NCBI RefSeq assembly: GCF_009695545.1
Contig: NZ_VUNS01000026.1
Coordinates: 1-64,000, forward strand
Reading direction: 5' to 3'
Length of the DNA stretch: 64,000 nucleotides
DNA from: Victivallis lenta
GTDB lineage: Bacteria > Verrucomicrobiota > Lentisphaeria > Victivallales > Victivallaceae
The notes beneath the pieces were generated by a model. The model did not search any database. It was not told the DNA's origin and saw only the letters and a program-made list of their open reading frames with translations. This document shows, piece after piece, positions 50,264 to 59,700 of this stretch (the first letter of the stretch is position 1; every line of letters starts with the position of its first letter). The translations under genes and the position numbers were made by a program.

Positions 50264-50989
50264 TCAGCGGCCCTCCTTCAGCTTCAGCAGCCGCGCGGGG
50301 CAGTCCGTGTAGAAGCGGTAGACGCCCATGTCGAGAAAGCGGCGCATGGCGGTTTCGTCGTTCACCGTCCAGACGCCGGGCTCAAGCCCTGCTTCGGCGA
50401 TCGCCGCAACCCGTTCGCGGTTCAGGCTGTCCTGATGGGCCACGAGGCCGTAAAAGCCGGCGGCAACCGCTTTCCCGATGCCGGATTCAAGTTGTTCGAC
50501 ATCCCGGGTATCGTAGAAAATCAGCGCTTCCGGCAACCGCTCCTTCGCCTCCATAAGCAGCTCGAAGTTCCCGTCGTTGAAGGCGATGCGGCCGGCGAGC
50601 CCGGCGCGCTCCACCGCTGCGCAGATCGCACCGACCGCCGGGCATTTCGGCTGGAGCGAAAGCCGGATGTGCGGATTGGCCGCGACGAGCGCGAGCAGCT
50701 CACCGAGCGTCGGAATCGGCGCGAAACGCTCCGACGGGAACGAATGGGCGGCATTGAGCTTCCTCAGCTCGGCCGCTTCCGTTTCTGCGATTGCGAGGTC
50801 GGTGCCGCAGGTGCGCCCGGTCGTGGCGTCGTGGCAGAGGAAGAGCACGCCGTCCGCGCTTTCGTGCACATCGGTCTCCAGGAAATCGACCCCGAGCGCA
50901 ATCGCGCTTGCGAAGCCGGCCAGCGTGTTTTCCGGCGCCGCTTCGGGATTTCCGCGGTGGCCGGTCACTCCATTGTTCAGAACAGTCAC
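50264..50989 (-). CDS. Glycerophosphodiester phosphodiesterase, first operon gene
   Basis: About 241 residues from a GTG at 50989, supported by GGAG 7 nt upstream. An ATG at 51052 lies before the promoter's -10 box and is unlikely. The GDPD motifs are VTGHRGNPEAAPENTLAGF and FLETDVHESADGVLFLCHD, with later IRLSLQPKC in the place of the usual 'E-x-K' strand. It opens the eight-gene operon and probably yields glycerol-3-phosphate. No signal peptide, so the diester must be imported. Confidence 0.9.
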   Translation of the reverse strand: MTVLNNGVTGHRGNPEAAPENTLAGFASAIALGVDFLETDVHESADGVLFLCHDATTGRTCGTDLAIAETEAAELRKLNAAHSFPSERFAPIPTLGELLALVAANPHIRLSLQPKCPAVGAICAAVERAGLAGRIAFNDGNFELLMEAKERLPEALIFYDTRDVEQLESGIGKAVAAGFYGLVAHQDSLNRERVAAIAEAGLEPGVWTVNDETAMRRFLDMGVYRFYTDCPARLLKLKEGR

Positions 50990-51013
50990 GTCGATACTCC
51001 GTTGTTTACATTG

Positions 51014-51034
51014 AAGTTTACTCAATATAAACTT
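51014..51034. promoter_or_regulatory. Palindromic operator over the -10 box
   Basis: AAGTTTA and TAAACTT arms of 7 bp separated by 7 nt cover the -10 element of the GDPD operon promoter. A dimeric repressor bound here would block transcription. No regulator gene is adjacent. Confidence 0.5.
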
Positions 51035-51052
51035 TGTTGTGAAGCATGTCAA
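51024..51052 (-). promoter_or_regulatory. Sigma-70 promoter of the GDPD operon
   Basis: On the minus strand TTGACA and TATATT are separated by exactly 17 nt, ending about 35 nt before the GTG start of the first GDPD gene. It is the best promoter match in the window. Confidence 0.75.
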
Positions 51053-51223
51053 TGCCGGTTCCGGAAAAAAGCGCGAAAACTTTGCGGATAACTTCTGGCC
51101 GCAGTTCGGCTGACCAGGCTCGAATAGATAACGACTGCCGGTTCCGTCCGTCTTGAAGGCGCGCCGGCGCTGCGCCCGGTTTGGTCGGCAGTCCTGGTCT
51201 CGATTTCCGGGTTGCCGGGGGAT

Positions 51224-51270
51224 AAAAAAGCGCCGTTTCCAGGCCGCATTGCCGCGGCCGGAAACAGCGC
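51224..51270 (-). terminator. Rho-independent terminator of the heparinase-like gene
   Basis: On the minus strand an ~18-bp GC-rich stem with two mismatches (GGCGCTGTTTCC paired with GGAAACGGCGC, plus GGCCGC/GCGGCC inside) is followed by TTTTTTA, about 20 nt after the stop codon. Confidence 0.85.
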
Positions 51271-51290
51271 CTGCCGTTCTCCCGCTTCCG

Positions 51291-53159
51291 TCAGGAGCGG
51301 ACGGGGGAGAACAGAAGCTTCCACTCCGGCTGCTTTCCGGTGAGGACGAGTTTGTAGAGCCGGCTGCCCCACGAATGGATCAGCCGTGAATCGGTCAGCT
51401 CGATGACTTCGACCGATTCGACGGCGATCCCTTCGGTCCGGAGCTCGACGGAACCGAGGCGGCAGCTGCCGTCGGGCCGTTTCACGGGTTCGACGGCGGA
51501 GTAGAGCGGCAGGCGGACCGTTCCGGCGATTCCTGCCGGGCGGAGCGTGTCGGTGATCGTCGCGGCGCCGTCCGGGCAGAGCTCGGCTTTGCGGATCAGG
51601 CTTGCGATGCGGGAGCCGGCCGGATAGGCGTCGCAGAGTTCGAGTTCGACGCATCCCGGCTCCGCCGCGAGAACCGTTGCCTTGTACTCACCGCCGTCAA
51701 GCTGGACCACTCCGTTGATCTGCGGCAGGTTGTGTCCCTCGGCGTTGTAGCACCAGCGCTCGTAACGCCGTTCGTTGAAGGTGAAGCGGTCGTAGCACAT
51801 GGTGCCGGTGTCGACGATGACCGGCGCGCCGTCGCGGAACAGCTCGAACTGGCCGACGTCGATGTGGTTGTGCCCTTCCGCGTTATGGCCGCCCTTCAAA
51901 GTCAGGATGGTTCCCCGGAACTCATTCTCCGGCTGCTCGCGGAGTACGAAAAGCTGAAGGTCGGGCAGCGCGCCGAGCGCCGGATAACGGACCTTCCGCC
52001 GGGCGTCTCCCGCCGGAGCCCAGCAGAAGTTGCGGATGGCGTCGTTCAGCTTGAGGGGACTCTTCTCTGCTCCGCACGGAAGCGGCTCCCGGCGCGGCCC
52101 GAATCCGTAAAGCGCTTCCCGCGCATAGGAGGCAAGCAGTTCGCTGCCGGAGAGTTCCGCATAGCGGGCGAGCAGCCCGGCGTTGGCGTTCGGCGTCATC
52201 TTCGCCGTCGAGTCGGAGGGACTCAGGAACCAGGGGCCGGTCAGGTGCGCTTTGACGATATATTCGCCCATGTTCCGCAGCTTCGGCTGCCGCATGACGT
52301 CGAGATAAGCATTGTCGGTGCGGCGGTTCAGTTCGTCGAGGAACTGCATGAGGCAGAGCGCCGAAACCTGGAAATAGCCGGGGCCTTCGTCGCAGCCGCC
52401 GTCCTCCGGGTAGTTCGCGATGAACCGGTCGTTGGGGCCGAGCAGCATTTCGATGATCTGCGCCTGCCTGACGGGCTCTCCGTTCAGGAAGGTGAAGGCG
52501 GCGTCGAGCACGTTCGCCGAACACCACGGAGTCCAGTTGTTCGCCCCGCCGAACCACCACGGTTCGAATTTCAAAGGGTCGATGACCCGTTCGATCACGG
52601 TTGCCCGGAGCCAGTTGACCAGCTCGGGGGACTCCTCGGCCAGTTTGCCGCCGAGCAGGTTGACGAGGTCCGCGAGGATCGCGCCGGTCTCCGCCGCGAA
52701 CAGGTCGGCGGCGGGCTTGTCGCGCCGCGGCATCGGATCGCCCGGCAGGTAGCTGCAGTGGGCCGGCAGCGCCCAGTAGAGTTCGCCGAGAAGCTGCCAG
52801 ATCCCCTCGATGATTTCCGGAAGAAATTCCCCGCTCCAGGAGATGCACTCGGCCATCGTGAACAGCGAAAGGCGCGACCGGCGCAGGAAATAGCCCGCTT
52901 CGTAATCGACCCGGTTGCCGTTGCGGATGAAGGCGAGCGCGTCGGCCGCGCTGAGCTGCGGGTAGAGCGGTTCGCCGCCGTGCCGGTCCTTCAGCTGCCG
53001 GGCGGCGCGGAGATACTCTTCGGCCCACGCCCTGCGGACCGGCGAATCGAGCAGCCGCGCCCAGCGCGCCCGGTCGGAGCCGGGCGGATAGCAGCGCGGG
53101 TGTTCGGGAGCGTTGAGCCGTTCGATCAATTCCGTGCGAGACAAGATTTCCTTCAGCAT
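51291..53159 (-). CDS. Heparinase II/III-like polysaccharide lyase family protein
   Basis: A 622-aa protein without signal peptide. The N-terminal ~370 residues are an alpha/alpha barrel (WWFGGANNWTPWCSANVLDA, FIANYPEDGGCDEGPGYFQV). The C-terminal anti-parallel beta part has the heparinase II/III signature GGHNAEGHNHIDVGQFELF near residue 430, followed by APVIVDTGTMCYD. Members cleave uronic-acid polysaccharides such as heparan, alginate or chondroitin chains, or act as hydrolases. The substrate is unknown. GAGGG lies before the ATG. It is a single-gene unit with its own terminator. Confidence 0.85.
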   Translation of the reverse strand: MLKEILSRTELIERLNAPEHPRCYPPGSDRARWARLLDSPVRRAWAEEYLRAARQLKDRHGGEPLYPQLSAADALAFIRNGNRVDYEAGYFLRRSRLSLFTMAECISWSGEFLPEIIEGIWQLLGELYWALPAHCSYLPGDPMPRRDKPAADLFAAETGAILADLVNLLGGKLAEESPELVNWLRATVIERVIDPLKFEPWWFGGANNWTPWCSANVLDAAFTFLNGEPVRQAQIIEMLLGPNDRFIANYPEDGGCDEGPGYFQVSALCLMQFLDELNRRTDNAYLDVMRQPKLRNMGEYIVKAHLTGPWFLSPSDSTAKMTPNANAGLLARYAELSGSELLASYAREALYGFGPRREPLPCGAEKSPLKLNDAIRNFCWAPAGDARRKVRYPALGALPDLQLFVLREQPENEFRGTILTLKGGHNAEGHNHIDVGQFELFRDGAPVIVDTGTMCYDRFTFNERRYERWCYNAEGHNLPQINGVVQLDGGEYKATVLAAEPGCVELELCDAYPAGSRIASLIRKAELCPDGAATITDTLRPAGIAGTVRLPLYSAVEPVKRPDGSCRLGSVELRTEGIAVESVEVIELTDSRLIHSWGSRLYKLVLTGKQPEWKLLFSPVRS

Positions 53160-53254
53160 CGTATTCCCTCATCGGTCAGGTTGTCGGTTGCCGGTTGCCG
53201 GAGAATACTATAGCACGGTCCGGAGGAATTGCCACGGCGCATCCGGCTGCCCGG

Positions 53255-53283
53255 TTGATTTTTCCGGGCGGAGAATGTATATT
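53255..53283 (+). promoter_or_regulatory. Promoter of the peptidase/ABC/NTP_transf_5 operon
   Basis: TTGATT and TATATT are separated by 17 nt and end 38 nt before the TTG start of the peptidase gene. Confidence 0.6.
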
Positions 53284-53321
53284 GTTTTCATCGGGCAGGG
53301 CCGGGTCAGGAGGATATCGAT

Positions 53322-53927
53322 TTGAAAACTGGGATCAACGGCGGTTTTTATTACCGGGGCGGCAGCATGCTCCGGGTATTTCGCGCCGGGGACCGGCTGC
53401 TGCCGGTACCGAAGCCGTTCCGCTCCTTGAAGCGCGGCGACGTGATCTGTTTTCTGCCGCCGGGCTCCCGCACCCGCGTGGTGCACCGCATCGTCGGCTG
53501 CGGGGAAAACTCTTTCCGCACGCAGGGGGACAACAACGCCCGGCCGGACCGGCTGCCGGTCACGCCGGAGCAGATGCCGATGCTGGTTGCGGCCAGAGTC
53601 CGTCGCGGGCGGCGCAGTCGGGTGCACGGCGGTGCAGTCGGCCGGATCGTTTTCCGCATCAATCGGTTCCGCCGTTTTTGCCGTGGCGTCGTTTCCGCGC
53701 TCGGCGGACGGCTGCGCCCGCTTCTGCGGCCGTTCCGGCCCGGCCTCCGGCTGGTTTCGCGCGCCGGGCGCGGGCTGCTGTATGCCGGGGATACGGTTGC
53801 GGCGGTGCGCCGGGCGGACGGCGAAGGCTGGCGGCTCCGGCGCGGCTGGCGTTTTTTCTATTCGGCGGATGAACTGAACCGGCTCTATCCGGTTCCGGGA
53901 GACGGGGCGGAGCATGGACGGCAATAA
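53322..53927 (+). CDS. S24/S26-family peptidase, SipW-like Ser-His type
   Basis: A 201-aa protein starting at TTG, with GGAGG 8 nt upstream. Ser15 is in YRGGSMLRVFRAGDRL and His55 in TRVVHRIVG, followed by FRTQGDNN (Asp70). This is the Ser-His arrangement of SipW and eukaryotic signal peptidases rather than Ser-Lys. There is no N-terminal membrane anchor, and the C-terminal half is very Arg-rich. Similar soluble peptidases occur in peptide-export clusters with an ABC exporter and NTP_transf_5 proteins, as here. It may cleave a leader from a small peptide. The 3' end overlaps the ABC gene by 14 nt. Confidence 0.75.
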   Translation: MKTGINGGFYYRGGSMLRVFRAGDRLLPVPKPFRSLKRGDVICFLPPGSRTRVVHRIVGCGENSFRTQGDNNARPDRLPVTPEQMPMLVAARVRRGRRSRVHGGAVGRIVFRINRFRRFCRGVVSALGGRLRPLLRPFRPGLRLVSRAGRGLLYAGDTVAAVRRADGEGWRLRRGWRFFYSADELNRLYPVPGDGAEHGRQ

Positions 53928-55614
53928 GAATTCCGGACTGCCGGAGCCGCCGCCGCCCGCCGCCGGCGAACTTTTCACCTTTCTGAAACCGTATCTGCGG
54001 CCGCATGCATGGCGGATCGCCGGAATCGGCGCCCTGCTGCTGTTCGGCGCGTCGTTCGCTTATCTGGAACCTCTCGTGCAGCGGCAGTTCATCAATACGC
54101 TCACCGCGCTCGAGCGTCCGCAGGTCTGGTTCTGGGGAATTCTGACCGTTCTGACCGGGGCGCTGCTCCGGCTCTGCACCGCCGGGGAGTCGATCGGGGA
54201 GAATTCGATCGGCGCCCGGATCACCATGACGCTCAAAACCCGGCTGAGCCGCCGCCTTCTGGATCTGCCCGTTTCGTTTTTCCATCGCCACGGCAGCGGC
54301 TATCTGGCCGGGCGTCTGACCCGCGATATCGACGAAATGCAGTTTCTGTATTCGGCGGGCATGACCGGCATTCTGTCGTCGGCGCTGCGGCTGCTGGGCG
54401 GGCTGGCGCTGCTGTTCGTGCTTGACTGGCGGGTCGGCGCCGTTGTCGTCCTGATTCTGCCGCTGTATCTTCTCGCCTACCGGAAATTCCGCGGCGATCA
54501 CTATCGGGTCGGCCTGGCGGTCAGCGAGGCGAATGCCGCGAACTCCCGCACGCTGCAGTCGACCTTCTCGGGAATCCGGCTGCTGAAGAGCAGCGCGGCC
54601 GAGGAGAAGCGCGGAGAGCGGCTCGGCCGGGAGTTCGAACAGCAGATGATATTGCGGATCAGGCGGTTCCGTCTCGGCTGCCGGTTCCGGGTTCTGCTCC
54701 GGGTGATTCCGGGCGGCTGCCGCGGCGCGCTGCTGCTGGCCGGCGTCTGGATGATCCTCGAAGGGCGGTGGACGCTCGGCGGGCTCTGGGCGCTCCTGCG
54801 GGCGCTCGACTATGTGTTCACGCCGTCGCAGCTGCTGTGCGGCGGATTGATCCAGTTCCATTCGGTCTCCGCGGCCGCTGCCCGGGTCATGCAGCTTGAC
54901 CGCCTGCTGCCCGAGGAGAACCTTGAAAACGGCGTTGAACCCGGAAAGCTCGAAGGGCGCATCGAATTCCGGCACGTCAGCTTCGGCTACCTGCCCGGAG
55001 TTCCGGTGCTGCGGGACCTTTCGTTTGAGCTGCGTCCGGGGGAGGTTGTCGCGCTCTGCGGCCCGAGCGGCGGCGGAAAAAGTACGATTGCGGGGCTGCT
55101 GCTGCGCTTCTTCCGGCCGGAATCGGGCGAAATCCTGATCGACGGCCGTCCGGCCGGGGAGTACCGGCTGCGGGCTTTGCGCCGGCGGATCGGCTATATC
55201 GGTCAGACCGGCGAGTTTCTGACCGGCACGCTCGCCGCGAATCTGCTGCTCGGAGTAGACAGGCCGGTTCCGGAAACGCGCCTGCGGGAGGTGATCGGCC
55301 TTGTCGGCCTCGGGGCGAGGCTGAATGCGCCGGAGTGCGACCGGGATGCCCCGCTGGAGGAGAACGGCGTCAACTTTTCGGTCGGGGAGCGGATCCGGCT
55401 CGCGGTCGCGCGCGAAATCCTGCGCGATCCCGATATCCTGATTCTGGATGAGACGACGGCCAGCCTCGACGGCGAAACGGAGGAGAAACTGATGGATTTT
55501 CTGCTGGAGCTGCTTGCCGGCCGCACCGTGCTGGTCATATCGCACCGTGAGTCGACGCTCCGCCGGGCGCAGCGCCGTCTTGAGCTGAAGGAAGGACGGA
55601 TTTATGAGAAATGA
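53914..55614 (+). CDS. ABC exporter, fused membrane and ATPase domains
   Basis: A 566-aa half-transporter. Residues ~20-310 contain the membrane segments (IAGIGALLLFGASFAYLEPL, LLGGLALLFVLDWRVGAVVV) and the helical cytoplasmic part. The ATPase has Walker A GPSGGGKST near 385, Walker B DILILDETTASLD near 507 and the H-loop SHRES. The signature reads FSVGERIRLAVA instead of LSGGQ, a mild departure. No C39 peptidase domain is present, so processing would rely on the S26 peptidase next to it. Probably exports a peptide or lipid. Overlaps both neighbours (14 and 11 nt). Confidence 0.9.
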   Translation: MDGNKNSGLPEPPPPAAGELFTFLKPYLRPHAWRIAGIGALLLFGASFAYLEPLVQRQFINTLTALERPQVWFWGILTVLTGALLRLCTAGESIGENSIGARITMTLKTRLSRRLLDLPVSFFHRHGSGYLAGRLTRDIDEMQFLYSAGMTGILSSALRLLGGLALLFVLDWRVGAVVVLILPLYLLAYRKFRGDHYRVGLAVSEANAANSRTLQSTFSGIRLLKSSAAEEKRGERLGREFEQQMILRIRRFRLGCRFRVLLRVIPGGCRGALLLAGVWMILEGRWTLGGLWALLRALDYVFTPSQLLCGGLIQFHSVSAAAARVMQLDRLLPEENLENGVEPGKLEGRIEFRHVSFGYLPGVPVLRDLSFELRPGEVVALCGPSGGGKSTIAGLLLRFFRPESGEILIDGRPAGEYRLRALRRRIGYIGQTGEFLTGTLAANLLLGVDRPVPETRLREVIGLVGLGARLNAPECDRDAPLEENGVNFSVGERIRLAVAREILRDPDILILDETTASLDGETEEKLMDFLLELLAGRTVLVISHRESTLRRAQRRLELKEGRIYEK

Positions 55615-56794
55615 TTGTGACGGATTTTTCGCCGCACTCGGCTGGATGGCGTTCGCCCCGGACCCCGCCGCCCGTTTCGAACGGCTTTCCGCCGAAGAGA
55701 AGCGGAGGCTCTGCCGGGAGGCCGGGGCGCATCGGCTCTCGCACTGTTTTTACTATTTTTTCCGCAACGCGCTGCCGTCGGAGTTCCGGGAGGAGTTCGG
55801 GCGCTCCTATCATGCCGTTTCGGCCTGGGAGCTCGGCTACGGCGTCGCGCTGAACCGGCTGCGGAAGAGGATTGCGGAGCTCGGCGGCCGCCCGGTGGCG
55901 CTCAAGGGGGCGTATCTCGCCTACCATGCGTACCCGTCACCGGTGCTGCGGGCGAAGGGGGATTACGATCTCTGGCTGCCGGAGGGCGTGCGGGAGATTC
56001 ACGCGGCGCTGCAGGCGGAGGGAGAGTGGAGAACCATGCCGGGGATTGCGCCGGACCACCATCTGCCGGCGCTGTACAACAGGGACGGCCGCATGGCCGA
56101 GATTCATCTGAACCCGTTTCATCCGTACCGGAACCGGCCGGAGCCTCCGGCCTTCGGAAAGTTCGTCCGCGAATTGCCGGACGGGTCCGCGAGTTTTGAA
56201 CCGGAGCTGCATTGGCTGATTCTGCTTGAACATTGTCGTCATGACGGCTGGCTGGGGCTTCCGAGGCGGCTGCTCGATCTCGGGTTTCTGCAGAAGAAAC
56301 ACCGCCTTTCGGCCGGGCGCATCTCGGAGCTGCGCCGGGAGCTGCGGCTGCCGACCGACCCGGCGCTGATTTTCGAGGCGTTCCCGGATTTTTTCCCGGA
56401 AGGGGAGCGGCTGTTCCGGGGAACGTTTCCGCGGCAGCTCCTCGACGATCTGCGGCAGCTGGGCGGCAGCTCCTTTTCCGCCCTTTCGTCGAAACGGCAG
56501 CTGAGGCTTGAGCTGACGTTCCGGCCGCTCGGCGCGTGGGGGAAGATTCGTTTCCTGGCGCGCCGGAGTTTGATTACTCCCGCCTTTCTGCGGGAAAAGT
56601 ACGGATTGCCGGACCATGTTTCGCGCCGGGAGCTTCTCCGCTGCTACCGGCGCGATGTCGGCGAAAAGCTGCTGCTGCTCTGCCGCTTTTTCGGAACCGT
56701 CCCCCCGGAGGCCGTACGCGAGGCGGGACGGATCCGGCGCCGCCTCGCCCGCCGTCTTGACGGGTACGGTCAGTCGGGGAACTCCGACAGATAG
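55604..56794 (+). CDS. Uncharacterised nucleotidyltransferase-family protein (NTP_transf_5-like)
   Basis: A 396-aa protein. The signature is RPVALKGAYLAYHAYPSPVL followed by KGDYDLWL near residues 97-125, matching the LKG...YP.P..R..D.DL pattern of the NTP_transf_5 family. A His-containing segment (HWLILLEHCRHDGWLGLPRR) follows. Family members are found with S26 peptidases, PqqD-like proteins and ABC exporters in peptide gene clusters, and their reaction is unknown. The start overlaps the ABC gene by 11 nt. The 3' end overlaps the convergent hydrolase gene by 25 nt. Confidence 0.8.
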   Translation: MRNDCDGFFAALGWMAFAPDPAARFERLSAEEKRRLCREAGAHRLSHCFYYFFRNALPSEFREEFGRSYHAVSAWELGYGVALNRLRKRIAELGGRPVALKGAYLAYHAYPSPVLRAKGDYDLWLPEGVREIHAALQAEGEWRTMPGIAPDHHLPALYNRDGRMAEIHLNPFHPYRNRPEPPAFGKFVRELPDGSASFEPELHWLILLEHCRHDGWLGLPRRLLDLGFLQKKHRLSAGRISELRRELRLPTDPALIFEAFPDFFPEGERLFRGTFPRQLLDDLRQLGGSSFSALSSKRQLRLELTFRPLGAWGKIRFLARRSLITPAFLREKYGLPDHVSRRELLRCYRRDVGEKLLLLCRFFGTVPPEAVREAGRIRRRLARRLDGYGQSGNSDR

Positions 56795-59700
56795 CGCAGG
56801 AAATCGTCGGCGCGGTTTACGGGCGGTTTGTCCGGCGTCCGGCTGACGATGGTCAGGTTTCCGGCCCGGAGCGCCCAGGCTTTGCCGTTTTCCGCCGCGA
56901 GGATGACGGCACCCGGCAGCGGTTTCAGGACCTGGGCGGTTGAGCCGTCCGCGAACCGGATCGTCTCTTCGGTGAAGAAGCGGTCGAGCCGGGGAATCGT
57001 TCCGAGGTCGGAACGGCTCCCGACGTAGCTGACCGGCCTGCCGCTTTCGAGCGCCCGCCCGATCTCCTCCGCGTAATAACGCGAGAAGGGCGGATTCGGG
57101 CAGTTGATGATGACCGCGTCGAACTCTTCCGGCAGGGTGTTGGTGGAGCTGTACCATTCGAGCGGTTTCGCCGCGAGGCGCGCCGACTGCGGAATCAGAT
57201 TCTGTTCCCGGCCGTGGAACGCCATGTGGCGCGTGATCCACCACCACCAGGTGCTGCCGCCGGGAAACACGTAATTCCGCGGCGTCGCGGCGACCGGCTT
57301 CCGGCCGGGCGCGGCGAATTCCCGGTCGATCCGGGCGGCCCAGGCGAGTCCTTCCGGGAAATCGTGGTAGTTGTGGTTGCTCCAGAGGTTTCCGGGTTTC
57401 AGGTCGAATCCGAAGAAATAAAAGCCGCTGACGCCGAGCCGCGCGAGATTTTCGGCCATGCCGCGCAGTTCCGCTTCGTCTCTGAAGAATTTCGTTCCGT
57501 CGTTGCCGACCGCCGCGCTGTGGCCGATTTCAGTACCGACCTTCCACATCGTATGTTCCGAGGCTTCGGCTTCGGCGCGCGATGCGCCGCCGCCGGTTTC
57601 GCCCGGGATTCCCTGGTTCAGGTAGCATTCGAAGCCGACGCCGTCGTAGCCGAGGTAGCGGCGGCTGACGTTCATCTTCTCCCCGATGACCCCGACGCTT
57701 TTGAAGACGACCGGCACGTTCACCAGCGATTTCAGATAGGCGGCGATTTCGTCGGCGAGCGCGGCATAGGTGATGCGGATCATCTCCTGATAGTCGATCC
57801 AGGCGAAGGTCCGGTCTGGGTCTCCCTCGAGAATCCTGCCGGTTTCGGGGTCGATCCAGAAGCAGCGCCGGTCCGTGCGCAGCGGAATCAGCCGGGCGGC
57901 CTCCTCGAAGGAACCGGCCGGGATGTGCCACTCCTGCCGCAGCTTGCCGACGGTCCGGTAGCGTTTCTTCAGGTACTCCGCGAAGGCGCGGTTGATTGCC
58001 GGCGTGTACTGCCGCAGATTTTCGGTGCCGTTGACCATGTCGGTCTCGTTCCTGATCGGGTCGACGAAGAAACGCAGCTTTCCGCCCCAGCTGATCCTGC
58101 CGATCCAGGAGAGACGTTTTTTCAGCGCGGCGAACTCTTCCGCGTCCCAGAGGTTCTCATGGTGCATTTTCGATTCCAGCAGCGGGATGAGAATGACTTC
58201 GCTGTTGTCGGGCGAATCGAGTTCGATCGGAAAGGTGATTTCGCGCAGCTTGTCGAAATCCTGTTCGGTTTCGAGATCGATGATGCCGTGGCGCAGGTCT
58301 TTGCCGACCTTGTCGGTGAAGGCCGCGAATTTCGCGCCGTTCTGCGGCCGGGCCGGATCGACGACGAGCAGGCCCGCAAGCTTCTGTTCGGCCGGGAAGC
58401 GGCCGGTTATTCTGCCGGAGGCGTAGGTGCCGCGCGTGAGTCCGCGGTAATTGCCCGGGGCGTCAGGCCGGTCGCGCGTGATGAAAAAGCTCGGGATGGC
58501 GCTTCCGCCGCCTGCCGTCAACTGGTAGCCGTAGTGAATGCCTTCGCGTTCGAGCATGTCGATGAAGAGCTGGCGGACCCGGAGCGGCGCCTGGGTCGAA
58601 AGATTCAGATAAACGTCGTCGAGGCCGCCCTGCCTGATCGCGCGAAGGGTGGCAAGGTCCTTTTCAAGCCGGGCGGCGATTCCGGCCGGATCGTTGTCCG
58701 GGCTGATGAGAGTGTCCGGGCACCACATGCCGCCGACCGGGAAATAGCGTTCTCCATCGAAGATATATTCGAATTCGCGGTTCATGTACCAGGTGTGCAG
58801 CACTCCGTCGCGGTCCGTGAATCCGCCGTAGTTGACCGGCTTCGGCAGCTTCCGGGCCGGTCCGGGCAGTGCCAGCCGGCATGAAACGAGGTTTCCGTCC
58901 GCGGCCGGAAGGGGACGGAACCGGACTTCGATCTTCCGGCCGCGGGCGAGTTCCGTCAATGCTTCGGGGAGGTCGCCCGCGGCGGCATCAAGGCGGAATG
59001 CGCCGTACAGTTTGCCGTCCTCCGCAAAGGCCATGGCGAGGACCGGGGCGGTCCGCCCCTCTTCGAATTTCAGCGCATACCGGCAGCCGTCGAGTTCGGC
59101 CGATGCGAGCCGGGCAGGCGGAGGCACGGGCGGCCGCGGCAGTTCGGCCCCGGTTCCGGCGAGTGCCGTGCCGGGAGCGTCGAGAGGGACGAGTTCGAAG
59201 CGGTAACGGCCGGGCGGAAGCTGTTCCGGCAGGTCGATCCGGAAACGGTTTTCCCCATTCCGGCTCATGACGCCGAGGGAGACGGCCGGCTCCCCCGCGA
59301 AGGTCAGGCGCAGTTCCGCCGGGAATGCTTCTCCGGCCTGCCGATAGGTGACGACGGCTGTCGTTCCGGGGGTGATGTCGGCGGGAGCGCGGAAGCCGTC
59401 GATGGAGGCGTTTTTCCAGACTCCTTTCCGGAAGCCGGCGATGCCGTCGCACATGAAGCTCCAGCTGCCGAGCTGCGCGCGGCGGGTGATGCGGAAAGAG
59501 AGCGTATGCTTTCCGGCCTTGAGCTTCCGGCTGCCGAGCGGAGTCCAGGTGACGGCGTTCGATACGCCCCATGCGGGCGCGCCGGGGGGAGTGGCCGGCG
59601 CTTCACGCCAGCCGTCGCCGTCGAAGCGGAATTCGACCGGGGAGGAGTGCGGACGTTTTTGTGCGATCAGGGCCGCGAAAAAGTCATATTCACCGGTTCG

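Noticed and set aside
53659-55545. 628-aa minus-strand frame opposite the ABC exporter
   Set aside because: It is rich in Arg, Gln and Pro with no motif and no ribosome site. The plus-strand ABC motifs are decisive.
57214-58884. 556-aa plus-strand frame opposite the large secreted hydrolase
   Set aside because: Biased composition and no motif. The minus-strand gene has a signal peptide and barrel segments.
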